This document shows, piece after piece, positions 25,713 through 34,810 of a stretch of DNA of 64,000 nt. A program made the position numbers and the translations under genes. This DNA comes from Clostridia bacterium (lineage in GTDB: Bacteria > Bacillota > Clostridia > Oscillospirales > Acutalibacteraceae). The stretch's first letter is position 1. Each line of letters opens with the position of its first letter. A model generated the notes under the pieces. It did not search any database, was not told the origin of the DNA, and saw nothing but the letters and a program-made list of their open reading frames with translations. The DNA lies in assembly GCA_017631795.1 (NCBI GenBank), contig JAGBSO010000020.1, positions 23,282 to 87,281 on the forward strand, in the 5' to 3' direction.

Positions 25713-28008
25713 TAGTATCAGAGTTTATTTTATTTTGCGTTTCAATGCAGATTTCATTTGCAGCCTCAATTGATTCTGCTTCAGCAACAATTCTCAGATG
25801 TCTGCCTGCTCCCGTTTTTGTGACCGTTACATATCCGTTTGCAAGGGCTTTTCTTAACCCGTGTGTTTCATTATTCACAGTCATTTCAAGTATTCCTGCA
25901 AGTCTTGGAAGCGCAATATTGCAAAGAACTGTTTTTGACGCAATATTGAATTCGGGCAAATCATTGACGAGCTCAAACAGTTTTTTATTTTGTTTTTTCA
26001 TCAGCTTTATAATGTTGAAAACAAGTGACAAGCCGTCATATGCCCACAGATTCCGCCTTGAAATCAAAGCATGATTATAATCAAATCTGACCATCGGAGA
26101 CTTACCCACGCGATACACTTTTCTATTGTTTTTTTCTGCAACATTGTCAATAAATGCAGGCGAATCAAACGAAATGCAGATATCCTGTCCGTTTGCAAGT
26201 GCGTCAGAAGCGCATATACTTATCAGCTTTTCGTGCATTACAATATTTCCGTTTTCATCCTTTGCAGTAACAGTTTTTCCCGAATATCCGATGATGAATT
26301 CCGGTATTTTTTTCGAATAACATCCTAACCAATAAAAACAACTGTCTGCAATATTTTTTATCATAGGATTCTTGCTGTTAACGGTTGCACATTCACCTGA
26401 AACATTTTCCCCGGCAAAAGCCAGTAATTGCCCCTGATATATCTGTGAAACAGTACTCATATCACTGATTTCATTGCATTTATCACCACAAGCTCTTCTG
26501 AAATCACATCTTTTATATCTGCTTTCAATTTCCCGTTCATGCTTACGTGAAAGTGGCAAACCATATTCACCGAAAAGCTTTATTTCAGTTTTCTGTTCAT
26601 CAGCAGAAATAAATATACCGCTGTCAAGAGAACAAAAAGAAACAAAAAATCCCATCTGACTTTCAAAACTTTCACCGAAATCAAAAATCCGGCAACCAGT
26701 TGAAATAAGGCCTGACAAAACTGCCATTGCAAGTGCTTTTGACTCCCGTGAACTGTCATATCCTATTCCGACTTTCCCTCCGCAGGATGAACTACCCAGC
26801 GCTTCACCTAGTCTGCAACATCTTTCCGGTGACATTTCGGAAAAAGTAGATCCGCATACTCCGTCAGATGATAACAGATCATAGCCACTTTTTCCGTCAC
26901 GAAGATTATCGGTCAGTACAGTTCTGTACGGAATATGCTTTTCAGGCCACACAAAAACCTGATTTGATACTGTTGAACCGCTTTCAATAATACAGCCGTC
27001 ACCAACACATGAGCCTTCAAGACAGACAGTATTTCTTTTAAGAAGGCACATTTCGCCTGTTACCGAGCCTATAACATCACAATTTCCGCCTACAACACTG
27101 TTTGCCATAACAACTGACTTTTTTATTCTTGTGTTATCCCCGACTACAACATTATCTTCAATAACAGTAAACGGCCCTATTGTACTCCCGTTACCGATTT
27201 TCACATTTCTGCCGAAATATACAGGCGGAATGATTTCAAAATTCCCTTTCGGGTATCCGTCGGAAGAAAAAACTCCGTTTTTTGAGAAAGGCAATTCAAT
27301 GTTCACTTTGTGCGACATGATATCACGTACACACATTCTCAGACTCTCAAAATCTCCGATATCGCACCAATAATTCTCTGTCTGATATCCGAAAAGACGT
27401 TTTCCGTTGTTCATAAGAAGCGGGAATAAATCGTTTGCAAAATCACATTCATCATCGTGTATCAATGACAAAACAGAAGGATTCAGCACATAAATACCCG
27501 TGTTTGCAAGGTTTGATGCAGCATGACTCCAGTCGGGTTTTTCACAGAAACTGTCAACAGAGCCGTTTCTTGTAAGATTCACAGTACCGTATTCACCGGG
27601 ATCATCCACAACTGAACAGACTATTGTTGCATCTGCTCTGATGCTTTTGTGATACAACATCACTTTTGACAATTCAATATCACATATGCAATCACCACTT
27701 ATAACAACAAACGGTTCATTCCATTTTTTTGCGGCGTTTTTAACACAACCTGCAGTACCGAGCACTTTTTCTTCTTCAATACAATAAATATCTGTATCTT
27801 GCAGTTCTAAATCTTCTGTATAATTCTCAATATCCTCAGAACGATAACGTGTAGTTACTGCAATTTCATCAAATCCGTTTTTTATCAGCAGATCGATAAT
27901 ATATCCCAGAACAGGTTTACCCATAATTTTTATCATCGGCTTTGGTCTTGTGCAGGTCAGCGGTCTGAGTCTTGAACCTTCTCCACCAGCCATAACAACA
28001 GCTTTCAT
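25696..28008 (-). CDS. Sugar nucleotidyltransferase fused to degenerate phosphohexomutase
   Basis: The protein is 770 residues in three parts. Residues 1-235 are a nucleotidyltransferase (MAGGEGSRLRPLTCTRPKPM, VISGDCICDIE, EYGTV, CEKPDW), the type that makes GDP-mannose or NDP-glucose. Residues ~255-350 are left-handed beta-helix hexapeptides. Residues ~375-760 align in layout with phosphomannomutase, but the phosphoserine loop, TASHNP in the family, is ISADEQ (residues 468-472) and no DGDxDR metal loop is visible, so mutase activity is unlikely. AGGAG precedes the ATG. It is divergent from rnhA. Confidence 0.85.
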   Translation of the reverse strand: MKAVVMAGGEGSRLRPLTCTRPKPMIKIMGKPVLGYIIDLLIKNGFDEIAVTTRYRSEDIENYTEDLELQDTDIYCIEEEKVLGTAGCVKNAAKKWNEPFVVISGDCICDIELSKVMLYHKSIRADATIVCSVVDDPGEYGTVNLTRNGSVDSFCEKPDWSHAASNLANTGIYVLNPSVLSLIHDDECDFANDLFPLLMNNGKRLFGYQTENYWCDIGDFESLRMCVRDIMSHKVNIELPFSKNGVFSSDGYPKGNFEIIPPVYFGRNVKIGNGSTIGPFTVIEDNVVVGDNTRIKKSVVMANSVVGGNCDVIGSVTGEMCLLKRNTVCLEGSCVGDGCIIESGSTVSNQVFVWPEKHIPYRTVLTDNLRDGKSGYDLLSSDGVCGSTFSEMSPERCCRLGEALGSSSCGGKVGIGYDSSRESKALAMAVLSGLISTGCRIFDFGESFESQMGFFVSFCSLDSGIFISADEQKTEIKLFGEYGLPLSRKHEREIESRYKRCDFRRACGDKCNEISDMSTVSQIYQGQLLAFAGENVSGECATVNSKNPMIKNIADSCFYWLGCYSKKIPEFIIGYSGKTVTAKDENGNIVMHEKLISICASDALANGQDICISFDSPAFIDNVAEKNNRKVYRVGKSPMVRFDYNHALISRRNLWAYDGLSLVFNIIKLMKKQNKKLFELVNDLPEFNIASKTVLCNIALPRLAGILEMTVNNETHGLRKALANGYVTVTKTGAGRHLRIVAEAESIEAANEICIETQNKINSDTIDNIK

Positions 28009-28080
28009 TTCTCATTCTCCTACCAAATATTTTTGTGTATCTTTATTATTCACAGTAAACATTAATTTAATCATTTACTA

Positions 28081-28109
28081 TTTACTTATGAAAAAAAAAT
28101 TGATATAAT
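28081..28109 (+). promoter_or_regulatory. Promoter of rnhA
   Basis: TTTACT (28081-28086), 17 bp and TATAAT (28104-28109), 25 bp upstream of the start. Confidence 0.65.
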
Positions 28110-28133
28110 ACCCGATAGAAATGAGGATGAAAT

Positions 28134-28574
28134 ATGTTGGATAAAGTAATGATATATACAGACGGTGCATGTTCAGGCAATCCCGGTCCCGGTGGTTGGT
28201 GTGCAATCCTGAAATCAGGCAAATATGAAAAAGAAATTTCAGGCGGAAACTCTGGCACTACAAACAACAGAATGGAGCTGACTGCCGTTATTGAAGGTCT
28301 TAAGGCTCTGAAAAGACCGTGTGAAGTTACCGTCATTTCCGATTCAAAATATGTCTGCGATGCCGTTCTTAAAGGCTGGGTTTACGGTTGGAAAAAGAAA
28401 GGCTGGAAAAAAAGTGACGGCAAACCCGCACTGAATGTTGATTTATGGGAAGAACTGCTGACACTTCTCGGCACACATAAAGTTGAATTCAACTGGATAA
28501 AAGGCCACGCAGGACACCCCGAAAACGAAAGATGCGATAAAAAGGCTGTTGAAGAATATCAGAAATACATTTAA
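28134..28574 (+). CDS. rnhA: Ribonuclease HI
   Basis: The protein is 146 residues. The active-site set is complete: [15 protein letters not shown] (Asp), [11 protein letters not shown] (Glu), VISDSKYV (Asp) and [15 protein letters not shown] (His/Asp). It removes RNA from RNA:DNA hybrids. It is a single-gene unit with its own promoter and terminator. Confidence 0.97.
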   Translation: MLDKVMIYTDGACSGNPGPGGWCAILKSGKYEKEISGGNSGTTNNRMELTAVIEGLKALKRPCEVTVISDSKYVCDAVLKGWVYGWKKKGWKKSDGKPALNVDLWEELLTLLGTHKVEFNWIKGHAGHPENERCDKKAVEEYQKYI

Positions 28575-28578
28575 GCAA

Positions 28579-28607
28579 AAAAAACACCGATTTTCTCGGT
28601 GTTTTTG
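28579..28607. terminator. Bidirectional terminator between rnhA and the dockerin gene
   Basis: AAACACCGA and TCGGTGTTT around TTTTC, with T-runs on both strands, between convergent stops. Confidence 0.85.
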
Positions 28608-28620
28608 CGTTATATATGCG

Positions 28621-29796
28621 TTATTTTACAGTTATGATATAGAAAATCTCTTCAATCGGAGATGATTTTTCATCCCAGCTGATCATCTTTTTAAATCTTA
28701 TATTGTATATACCTGATTCACTAACCGAAAGTGCAAATTTCTGCACAGATGCGCCTGCAACAAGTGGATTGGTGTTAGGAATATTATTACTGTTTTCACA
28801 GATAATGCCGACAGTATCCCAAAACCACATATACATACCGTTTCCTGTCATCACAGAAGTCTCGTATACTTCCCCTTTTTCAAGTTCAACAGTGACAACA
28901 TTGAATGATTCAAGCTTTGCCGAAACACGCAGAATTCGTCTTGCGTCAGATGCAGTAAGCTTCCCGTCCGCATCAATATCGGCTAAAAATATTTTTGATG
29001 AATCAGCACTGTCAATCTTTGCGGATATACGCAGAACTGCACGGGCATCTTCCGCTGTTACTTTTCCGTCTCCGCTGTAATCTCCGAGTGTGTACATCAG
29101 AGGAATATCAATTTTAAGCATAATTCCCTTAACATTCATGAATTCGGCTTCAAAATAGTGTGTACCTGAAGGTAATGTTTTCAGATATTCCTTATTTATT
29201 TCAATTCTGACACCAACATTCGTGCTACTTACAGAATAAGCCCACGGTGCAAGTTTTTCACCATTATAACTTATCGATTCGAGCAAAGCAGGCACAAGGT
29301 AAACAGGAAAATCAAAGCTTGAAAGATTCACGCCGGGATAATCATCAGCTGCCCATGACCAATTATTAAATTCTGCAACAGTATTCACAGTGATCTTTTC
29401 TGTCGCAACATAAAGCACAACAGGAATCTGTATGTTTTTGAATTCAGCAAAATAATAATAAGCATCGTCTTTAAGTGTTTTCAGATATTCTTCTTTAAGA
29501 GTAATGACCGTCAACCCGTCAACATCAGAAACAATATAATCATCAGGTGTTATACTAACATCGGAATGACGACTTATAAGTTCTTCAAAATCTTCAGCTT
29601 TGGGACTCGCTGTAATGTCACCCAAAGTATAATTTCCACCGAGTGTTATGCTTGAAGTACCGCTTCCTGTCCATATTTCAAAAGGCTCCCATGTGTTGAT
29701 AATTACGATTTTTGCAGATGAAATCACTGCAAGAGACATCACTATAATCAGACAAATAATAACGCTTAAAAGTTTTTTTACTACAGATTTTTTCAT
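28621..29796 (-). CDS. Secreted dockerin protein with X2-like and chagasin-like domains
   Basis: The protein is 391 residues with a signal peptide ending near SSA (residue 28). Residues ~35-130 and ~165-232 look like Ig-like X2 modules (each with an EYLKTL turn). Residues ~236-304 are a type I dockerin with two calcium loops (GDYSGDGKVTAEDARAVL; ADIDADGKLTASDARRIL). Residues ~304-391 resemble a chagasin (I42) cysteine-protease inhibitor: MTGNGMYMW, VAGASVQKF, a SWDEKSSP turn and final beta strands. Dockerins plug into cohesin scaffolds on the cell surface. No cohesin is in this window. The start at 29796 follows AAAGGAGG; the longer reading is rejected. Confidence 0.8.
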   Translation of the reverse strand: MKKSVVKKLLSVIICLIIVMSLAVISSAKIVIINTWEPFEIWTGSGTSSITLGGNYTLGDITASPKAEDFEELISRHSDVSITPDDYIVSDVDGLTVITLKEEYLKTLKDDAYYYFAEFKNIQIPVVLYVATEKITVNTVAEFNNWSWAADDYPGVNLSSFDFPVYLVPALLESISYNGEKLAPWAYSVSSTNVGVRIEINKEYLKTLPSGTHYFEAEFMNVKGIMLKIDIPLMYTLGDYSGDGKVTAEDARAVLRISAKIDSADSSKIFLADIDADGKLTASDARRILRVSAKLESFNVVTVELEKGEVYETSVMTGNGMYMWFWDTVGIICENSNNIPNTNPLVAGASVQKFALSVSESGIYNIRFKKMISWDEKSSPIEEIFYIITVK

Positions 29797-29864
29797 ACTA
29801 ATCTGCCTCCTTTCATAAAGTATAACACATCTGAATGCAAAAATGGTTACAAAAATATAAAAAA

Positions 29865-29903
29865 AATCCCTTGATGCAAAAAAATACATCAAGGGGATTT
29901 CTT
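29865..29903 (-). terminator. Terminator of ylxM-ffh-rpsP-khpA
   Basis: AATCCCCTTGATG and CATCAAGGGATT (one bulged C) form a long stem followed by a run of T on the minus strand, about 15 bp after khpA. Confidence 0.9.
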
Positions 29904-29918
29904 TTGTTGCAATTGAAA

Positions 29919-30152
29919 TCAGTCGATTTCAACCTGAATCTTCATGTCCTTACGGTTTGCAGTAGCACGCATAACAGTTCTGATTGCCTTAGCAATTCTG
30001 CCCTGCTTGCCGATAACACGACCCATGTCATCTGCTGCAACATGAAGGTGGTATACAGTGATACCTTCTTCGTTTACAGGATCAGTAACAACACTTACTT
30101 CTGCAGGTACATCAACAAGACCCTGTGCGATAGCAACGAGTAATTCTTCCAT
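29919..30152 (-). CDS. khpA: KH-domain RNA-binding protein KhpA
   Basis: This 77-residue protein is essentially one KH domain with the loop VIGKQGRIAKAIRTVMRA (GKQG). KhpA with KhpB binds RNA and influences cell division and elongation in Firmicutes. It sits after rpsP, as is usual for YlqC/KhpA. GGGAGG precedes the ATG. Confidence 0.95.
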   Translation of the reverse strand: MEELLVAIAQGLVDVPAEVSVVTDPVNEEGITVYHLHVAADDMGRVIGKQGRIAKAIRTVMRATANRKDMKIQVEID

Positions 30153-30193
30153 TTTATTTTCCTCCCAAAAAATAATTCCATAAAACAGAGAGA

Positions 30194-30442
30194 TTATTTT
30201 TCAATAATACCCTGGTTCTTGAGAATTGATCTTACAGTATCTGTGGGCTGAGCGCCGTTGCCGATCCACTTCTTAGCTGCTTCAGCATCAATTTTAACTG
30301 TAGCGGGTTCAGTTGTGGGGTTGTAATAACCAATCTCTTCGATGAATCTGCCGTCACGGGGATATCTTGAGTCTGCAACAACTACACGATAGAAGGGAGC
30401 CTTCTTTGCACCCATACGACGAAGACGAATTTTAACTGCCAT
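30194..30442 (-). CDS. rpsP: 30S ribosomal protein S16
   Basis: The protein is 82 residues from [20 protein letters not shown], with the S16 signature [21 protein letters not shown]. The ATG at 30442 is 7 nt after GGAGG; the upstream TTG overlaps that site. It lies between ffh and khpA in the conserved operon. Confidence 0.98.
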   Translation of the reverse strand: MAVKIRLRRMGAKKAPFYRVVVADSRYPRDGRFIEEIGYYNPTTEPATVKIDAEAAKKWIGNGAQPTDTVRSILKNQGIIEK

Positions 30443-30509
30443 TGTATTTACCTCCAAATAAAATATACAAAATTTAATATTTCAAACACTTAAAGTGTGT
30501 TCTTCCTTT

Positions 30510-31868
30510 TTACATCGGCATTCCGGGGAAACCTCCGCCACCCATCATGCCCTGCATTCTTTTCATTTTTTTCTTGCTGCCTTTACCTGACATCTGCTTG
30601 AACATTTTCTGCATCTGTCTGTACTGAGAAAGCAGTCTGTTGACATCCTCAACCTGCATTCCGCAGCCTGCTGCAATTCTGCGTTTACGGGAAGGATTGA
30701 TTATGTCGGGATTTGCTCTTTCTTTAGGTGTCATTGAATAAATGATTGAAGCTGTTTTGTCAAGCTGACGATCATCAATATCGGCATCCTTGATTTTTTT
30801 GCCGACACCGGGAATCATTGAAAGCAGGTCTTTCATTGAACCCATTTTCTTGACTTCCTGAAGCTGATCAAGCAAATCATTGAGATCAAATTTATTTTTA
30901 CGAAGTTTTTCTTCAAGTTCAAGCGCTTTTTTCTCATCAAGTGTCTGTTCTGCTTTTTCGATAAGAGAAAGCACGTCACCCATGCCGAGAATTCTTGATG
31001 CCATTCTTTCAGGATGGAAAACATCGAGATCATCGAGTTTTTCACCGACACCGACAAACTTAATGGGTTTGCCTGTTATAGCTCTTGCTGAAAGTGCTGC
31101 ACCGCCTCGTGTGTCACCGTCGAGCTTTGTAAGCACAAGACCGTCAATACCGAGTGCATCATTGAATGTAGAAGCAACATTTACTGCGTCCTGACCTGTC
31201 ATTGAGTCAACTACAAGAAGTATTTCGTGCGGCTTAACTTCGGATTTTATGTTTTTAAGTTCCTGCATGAGCTGTTCATCAATATGAAGACGACCTGCTG
31301 TATCAAGGAAAACATAATCATAACCTTTATCTTTAGCAAGTTTAAGAGCTTCTTTTGCAATAATTACGGGGTCTGTATTACCCATTTCAAAAACGGGAAC
31401 ATCAGCCTGTTCACCGACAATCTGAAGCTGTTTTATAGCAGCAGGTCTGTAAACGTCACATGCAACAAGAAGCGGTCTGTGACCTTGCTTTTTAAGCATT
31501 TTTGTAATTTTTGCACTGTGGGTTGTTTTACCTGAACCCTGCAGACCACACATCATAACTACTGTTGGCGGATGTGCTGCATTTGCAAGTTTTGAATGAG
31601 TACCACCCATAAGAGCAGTAAGCTCTTCATTAACTATTTTAATAACCATCTGGGCGGGAGTGAGACTCTCCATAACCTTTGCGCCGATAGCTTTGTTTGT
31701 AACAGATGTTGTGAAATCCTTTGCAACTTTATAGCTTACGTCAGCTTCAAGTAAAGCAAGACGGACTTCTCGCATCGCCTCTTTAACATCACTTTCTGAA
31801 AGGCTGCCCTTACTTCTCAGCTTTTTAAACGCTGATTCAAGTCTGTCTGAAAGACCTTCAAATGCCAT
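30510..31868 (-). CDS. ffh: Signal recognition particle protein Ffh
   Basis: The protein is 452 residues. The N domain is followed by the GTPase (GLQGSGKTTHSAKI, DTAGRLHID, TKLDGDTRGGAALS) and the methionine-rich M domain that binds 4.5S RNA and signal peptides, ending in a Gly/Met tail (MMGGGGFPGMPM). GGGG upstream of the ATG is the ribosome site. It follows ylxM by 19 bp. Confidence 0.98.
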   Translation of the reverse strand: MAFEGLSDRLESAFKKLRSKGSLSESDVKEAMREVRLALLEADVSYKVAKDFTTSVTNKAIGAKVMESLTPAQMVIKIVNEELTALMGGTHSKLANAAHPPTVVMMCGLQGSGKTTHSAKITKMLKKQGHRPLLVACDVYRPAAIKQLQIVGEQADVPVFEMGNTDPVIIAKEALKLAKDKGYDYVFLDTAGRLHIDEQLMQELKNIKSEVKPHEILLVVDSMTGQDAVNVASTFNDALGIDGLVLTKLDGDTRGGAALSARAITGKPIKFVGVGEKLDDLDVFHPERMASRILGMGDVLSLIEKAEQTLDEKKALELEEKLRKNKFDLNDLLDQLQEVKKMGSMKDLLSMIPGVGKKIKDADIDDRQLDKTASIIYSMTPKERANPDIINPSRKRRIAAGCGMQVEDVNRLLSQYRQMQKMFKQMSGKGSKKKMKRMQGMMGGGGFPGMPM

Positions 31869-31887
31869 TTTAATACCCCTTAATTAT

Positions 31888-32259
31888 TCATATCTCGGGG
31901 TCTGCGAGGTCAGCACAAAGTGACTGAATTTCAACAGTAAGGTCGTTGATTTCCCTCGAAAGACCGCATTTAAGATTTTCTTCATTGATTCTGCCTGCTT
32001 TTGCGCTGATTTCAGAAAGACCTGCTTTGAACTGTTCAAATCTTGCAACAAAGCCTACTCTTTCTTCCATCTCAACAAGCAAACTTTCAGCTCTCTTGAT
32101 GGCATCTCTTACTCCCTGTCTAGTTATACCTGCATTTTCTGCAATTTCAGCAAGTGAAAGGTCATCATTATAATAAAAGCTTATGAAATCACGCTGTTTC
32201 TGTGTGAGCATTTCACCATAGAAATCAAGAAGCATAATCATATCGAGATTTTTTGCCAT
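31888..32259 (-). CDS. ylxM: YlxM-family helix-turn-helix protein (SRP-associated)
   Basis: The protein is 123 residues. It contains LLDFYGEMLTQKQRDFISFY and the sigma-4-like helix-turn-helix LSLAEIAENAGITRQGVRDA. YlxM modulates the SRP GTPases in Gram-positive bacteria, and linkage to ffh is conserved. GAGGTG lies upstream of an ATG at 32259, one codon inside an alternative TTG. Confidence 0.93.
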   Translation of the reverse strand: MAKNLDMIMLLDFYGEMLTQKQRDFISFYYNDDLSLAEIAENAGITRQGVRDAIKRAESLLVEMEERVGFVARFEQFKAGLSEISAKAGRINEENLKCGLSREINDLTVEIQSLCADLADPEI

Positions 32260-32276
32260 CAATTTTCACCTCTAAG

Positions 32277-32300
32277 CTGTAAAGATTTTTTGCTTTACAG
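32277..32300 (-). other. Leader hairpin upstream of ylxM
   Basis: CTGTAAAG and CTTTACAG form a perfect 8-bp stem with an 8-nt A/T loop between the promoter and the ylxM ribosome site. No T-run follows. Its role is unknown. Confidence 0.5.
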
Positions 32301-32306
32301 ACGTGT

Positions 32307-32335
32307 ATTATACAAGAATACCCGATGAATGTCAA
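32307..32335 (-). promoter_or_regulatory. Promoter of ylxM-ffh-rpsP-khpA
   Basis: Full consensus TTGACA (32330-32335), 17 bp, TATAAT (32307-32312). Confidence 0.85.
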
Positions 32336-32369
32336 TAGCAAAATTGAACAAAATTGAATTTTTTTGAAA

Positions 32370-34748
32370 TTATTTTAATGTTGCAATGGTTACACCATTT
32401 TCACCTTCGCCAAATGTACCAAGACGATAAGTTTTGACCTGCGGGTGCTTTTTCAGGTGCTGCTGCACTGCTGCTCGCAATACACCTGTGCCTTTACCAT
32501 GTATTATAGTGAATTCGGAAAGTCCTGCCATTACCATACTGTCAATAAACAGATCAAGCGTCATTATACCTTCTTCCACAGTCATTCCGCGGAGATCACA
32601 TCTTGTATCAGATGCTGCATTCAGGCGGCTTTCTGTTTCACGACGGATTTTTGTTTCTTTTTTCTGTTCATTTTTCTTTTCAATAAGACGCAAGTCCGTA
32701 ACCTTTACACGCATTTTCATGCTTCCGGTCTGAATTTCGACATAACCTTTATTATCGGGACCGGCAAGTACTTTACCTTCACTGCCCATTCCTGCGATTC
32801 TGACATTGTCACCAACCTGCAACGGTCTTGATAATTCATATCCGTCATCAGTTCCGTCCATAACAGGATCGGCTGCTGCATCAACACCTGACAGACCTTT
32901 ACGGAGTTTTGATCGCATTTCATTGAGCTTGTCCGGACTTTTTTGATTTTTGAGATCTTTTTTAAGTTTTTCGATCTCCATCATAAGTGCATTTGCTTCT
33001 CTGCGTGAATTTTCAACAAGACGCATTGCTTCGCTTTTTGCACGCTGAATTTCTTTTTCACGAAGTTTTTCGATTTCAGCAAGCCTGTCCTCAGCTTTTC
33101 TCTTAAGAGATTCACTTTCAAGTCTTAATTGTTCTGCAGTCTGTCTCTCCTTTTCCATTTCAATGCGTCGTTCTTCAAGAGTATCAACAACATCTTCAAA
33201 ACGCACATTTTCAGAAGATACAAGCTCTTTTGCTCTTTCTATGACAGAAACTTCAATACCGAGTTTCTCTGAAATTGCAAAAGCATTTGATCGACCGGGA
33301 ACACCGATTAGCAATCTGTATGTCGGTCTGAGAGTATTGACATCAAATTCACAACTGCCGTTTTCCACACCCGGAGTATCAAGTGCATAAGCTTTGAGTT
33401 CGGCATAGTGTGTTGTTGCTGCAATTTTTGCACCCTGAAATTTGAGTCTTTCAAGAATTGCCATTGCAAGTGCTGCACCTTCAACCGGGTCTGTACCCGC
33501 ACCGAGTTCATCAATAAGAACAAGACTGTCTTCGTCTGCATCTTTCATTATATTAACAATGTTTACCATGTGTGATGAAAAAGTAGAAAGCGACTGTTCA
33601 ATGCTCTGCTCATCACCGATATCTGCAAACACCTTTTTATAAACACAGACTTTACTGCCGTCTGCAGTGGGAATCATAAGTCCGCACATCGCCATAAGTG
33701 TAAGAAGACCGACAGTCTTTATAGAAACCGTTTTACCGCCTGTATTCGGTCCTGTGATAACAAGTGTATCAAATGTTTCACCAAGCATAATATCAACAGG
33801 AACAACTTTTTTTGCATCAAGCAACGGATGTCTTGCTTTTTTCAGAATGGTAACTCCGTTGTCGTTCAATTCAGGCATGGACGCTTTCATTTTATATGCA
33901 AGCTGGGCCTTTGCAAAAATCAGATTTATTTCAAGTGCAGCTTCATAACTGTATCTGATCTCATCCGCATATGTCCCTGTTTCCGCAGAAAGTTCAGTCA
34001 GAATACGTTCAATTTCATCCTGTTCTTTACCCTGAAGCACACGGATTTCATTATTGGCTTCAACTACTGCCATAGGCTCAACAAACACTGTTGCACCGCT
34101 TGATGATGTATCATGAACAAGACCTGCAACCTGACCTCTGAACTCTGCCTTTACAGGCACAACAAATCTGCCGTTACGCTGTGTGACAATTGCATCCTGA
34201 AGACATTTCTGATATGTCTGAGAACGGATGATTCCGTCAAGCTTTTCTCTGATTCTTGAAGCCTGCTGTTTCATTTTACGGCGGATATCAGCAAGTGCAG
34301 GAGATGCATTATCTGACATTTCTTCTTCTGATGTTATAGATGATGTAATTTTCGATTCAAGATACTGATTTGGTCTGAGTGAGCCGAAATACATATCAAT
34401 TGAATATGATGTTTCGTCTGACTGACGGCTTCTCCATTCATGAAGTGAGCGAAAAACACGAAGATTTTCCGCAATATCAAGAAGCTCACGCATAGTCAGC
34501 ACACCGCCTGCATTTGATCTTGCGACAGAGTTATTGACATTCTTAATTGAACCAAAGGAAGGGCCGCCGAATTTAGCCAGGAGAATATATGCATCTTCTG
34601 TCTTTTTCAGTTCACCTTTTGCAATTGTTATATTTGTTTCAGGTCTGAGATTTAGCGCCATTTCTTTGCTGTCTGCAGCTGAAGCATATCCGGACAGCAT
34701 TGAAAGTACTTTATCAAGCTCAAGCGCTCTGTGATGTCTGTTTTCCAT
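32370..34748 (-). CDS. mutS2: MutS2 with Smr endonuclease domain
   Basis: The protein is 792 residues. The ABC-type ATPase holds ITGPNTGGKTVSIKT, a DELGAGTDP Walker B region and THYAELKAYA. A coiled coil (about 510-640, Lys/Glu/Arg rich) leads to the C-terminal Smr domain with CDLRGMTVEEG and HGKGTGVLRAAV. MutS2 rescues collided ribosomes and may limit recombination. CGGTGA lies upstream of the ATG. It follows galK and its terminator by about 60 bp. Confidence 0.97.
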   Translation of the reverse strand: MENRHHRALELDKVLSMLSGYASAADSKEMALNLRPETNITIAKGELKKTEDAYILLAKFGGPSFGSIKNVNNSVARSNAGGVLTMRELLDIAENLRVFRSLHEWRSRQSDETSYSIDMYFGSLRPNQYLESKITSSITSEEEMSDNASPALADIRRKMKQQASRIREKLDGIIRSQTYQKCLQDAIVTQRNGRFVVPVKAEFRGQVAGLVHDTSSSGATVFVEPMAVVEANNEIRVLQGKEQDEIERILTELSAETGTYADEIRYSYEAALEINLIFAKAQLAYKMKASMPELNDNGVTILKKARHPLLDAKKVVPVDIMLGETFDTLVITGPNTGGKTVSIKTVGLLTLMAMCGLMIPTADGSKVCVYKKVFADIGDEQSIEQSLSTFSSHMVNIVNIMKDADEDSLVLIDELGAGTDPVEGAALAMAILERLKFQGAKIAATTHYAELKAYALDTPGVENGSCEFDVNTLRPTYRLLIGVPGRSNAFAISEKLGIEVSVIERAKELVSSENVRFEDVVDTLEERRIEMEKERQTAEQLRLESESLKRKAEDRLAEIEKLREKEIQRAKSEAMRLVENSRREANALMMEIEKLKKDLKNQKSPDKLNEMRSKLRKGLSGVDAAADPVMDGTDDGYELSRPLQVGDNVRIAGMGSEGKVLAGPDNKGYVEIQTGSMKMRVKVTDLRLIEKKNEQKKETKIRRETESRLNAASDTRCDLRGMTVEEGIMTLDLFIDSMVMAGLSEFTIIHGKGTGVLRAAVQQHLKKHPQVKTYRLGTFGEGENGVTIATLK

Positions 34749-34771
34749 AAAAAATCACCGATAGATAAAGA

Positions 34772-34796
34772 GAGTGCATCATTTAAAGATACACTC
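34772..34796 (-). terminator. Terminator after galK
   Basis: GAGTGTATC and GATGCACTC pair around a 7-nt loop, followed by TCTTTATC on the minus strand. Confidence 0.6.
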
Positions 34797-34810
34797 ATTT
34801 TTAGTATTAA

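Noticed and set aside
28621..29080. A 125-codon plus-strand frame opposite the dockerin gene
   Set aside because: It is the antisense shadow of the dockerin coding sequence, with no ribosome site or family motif.
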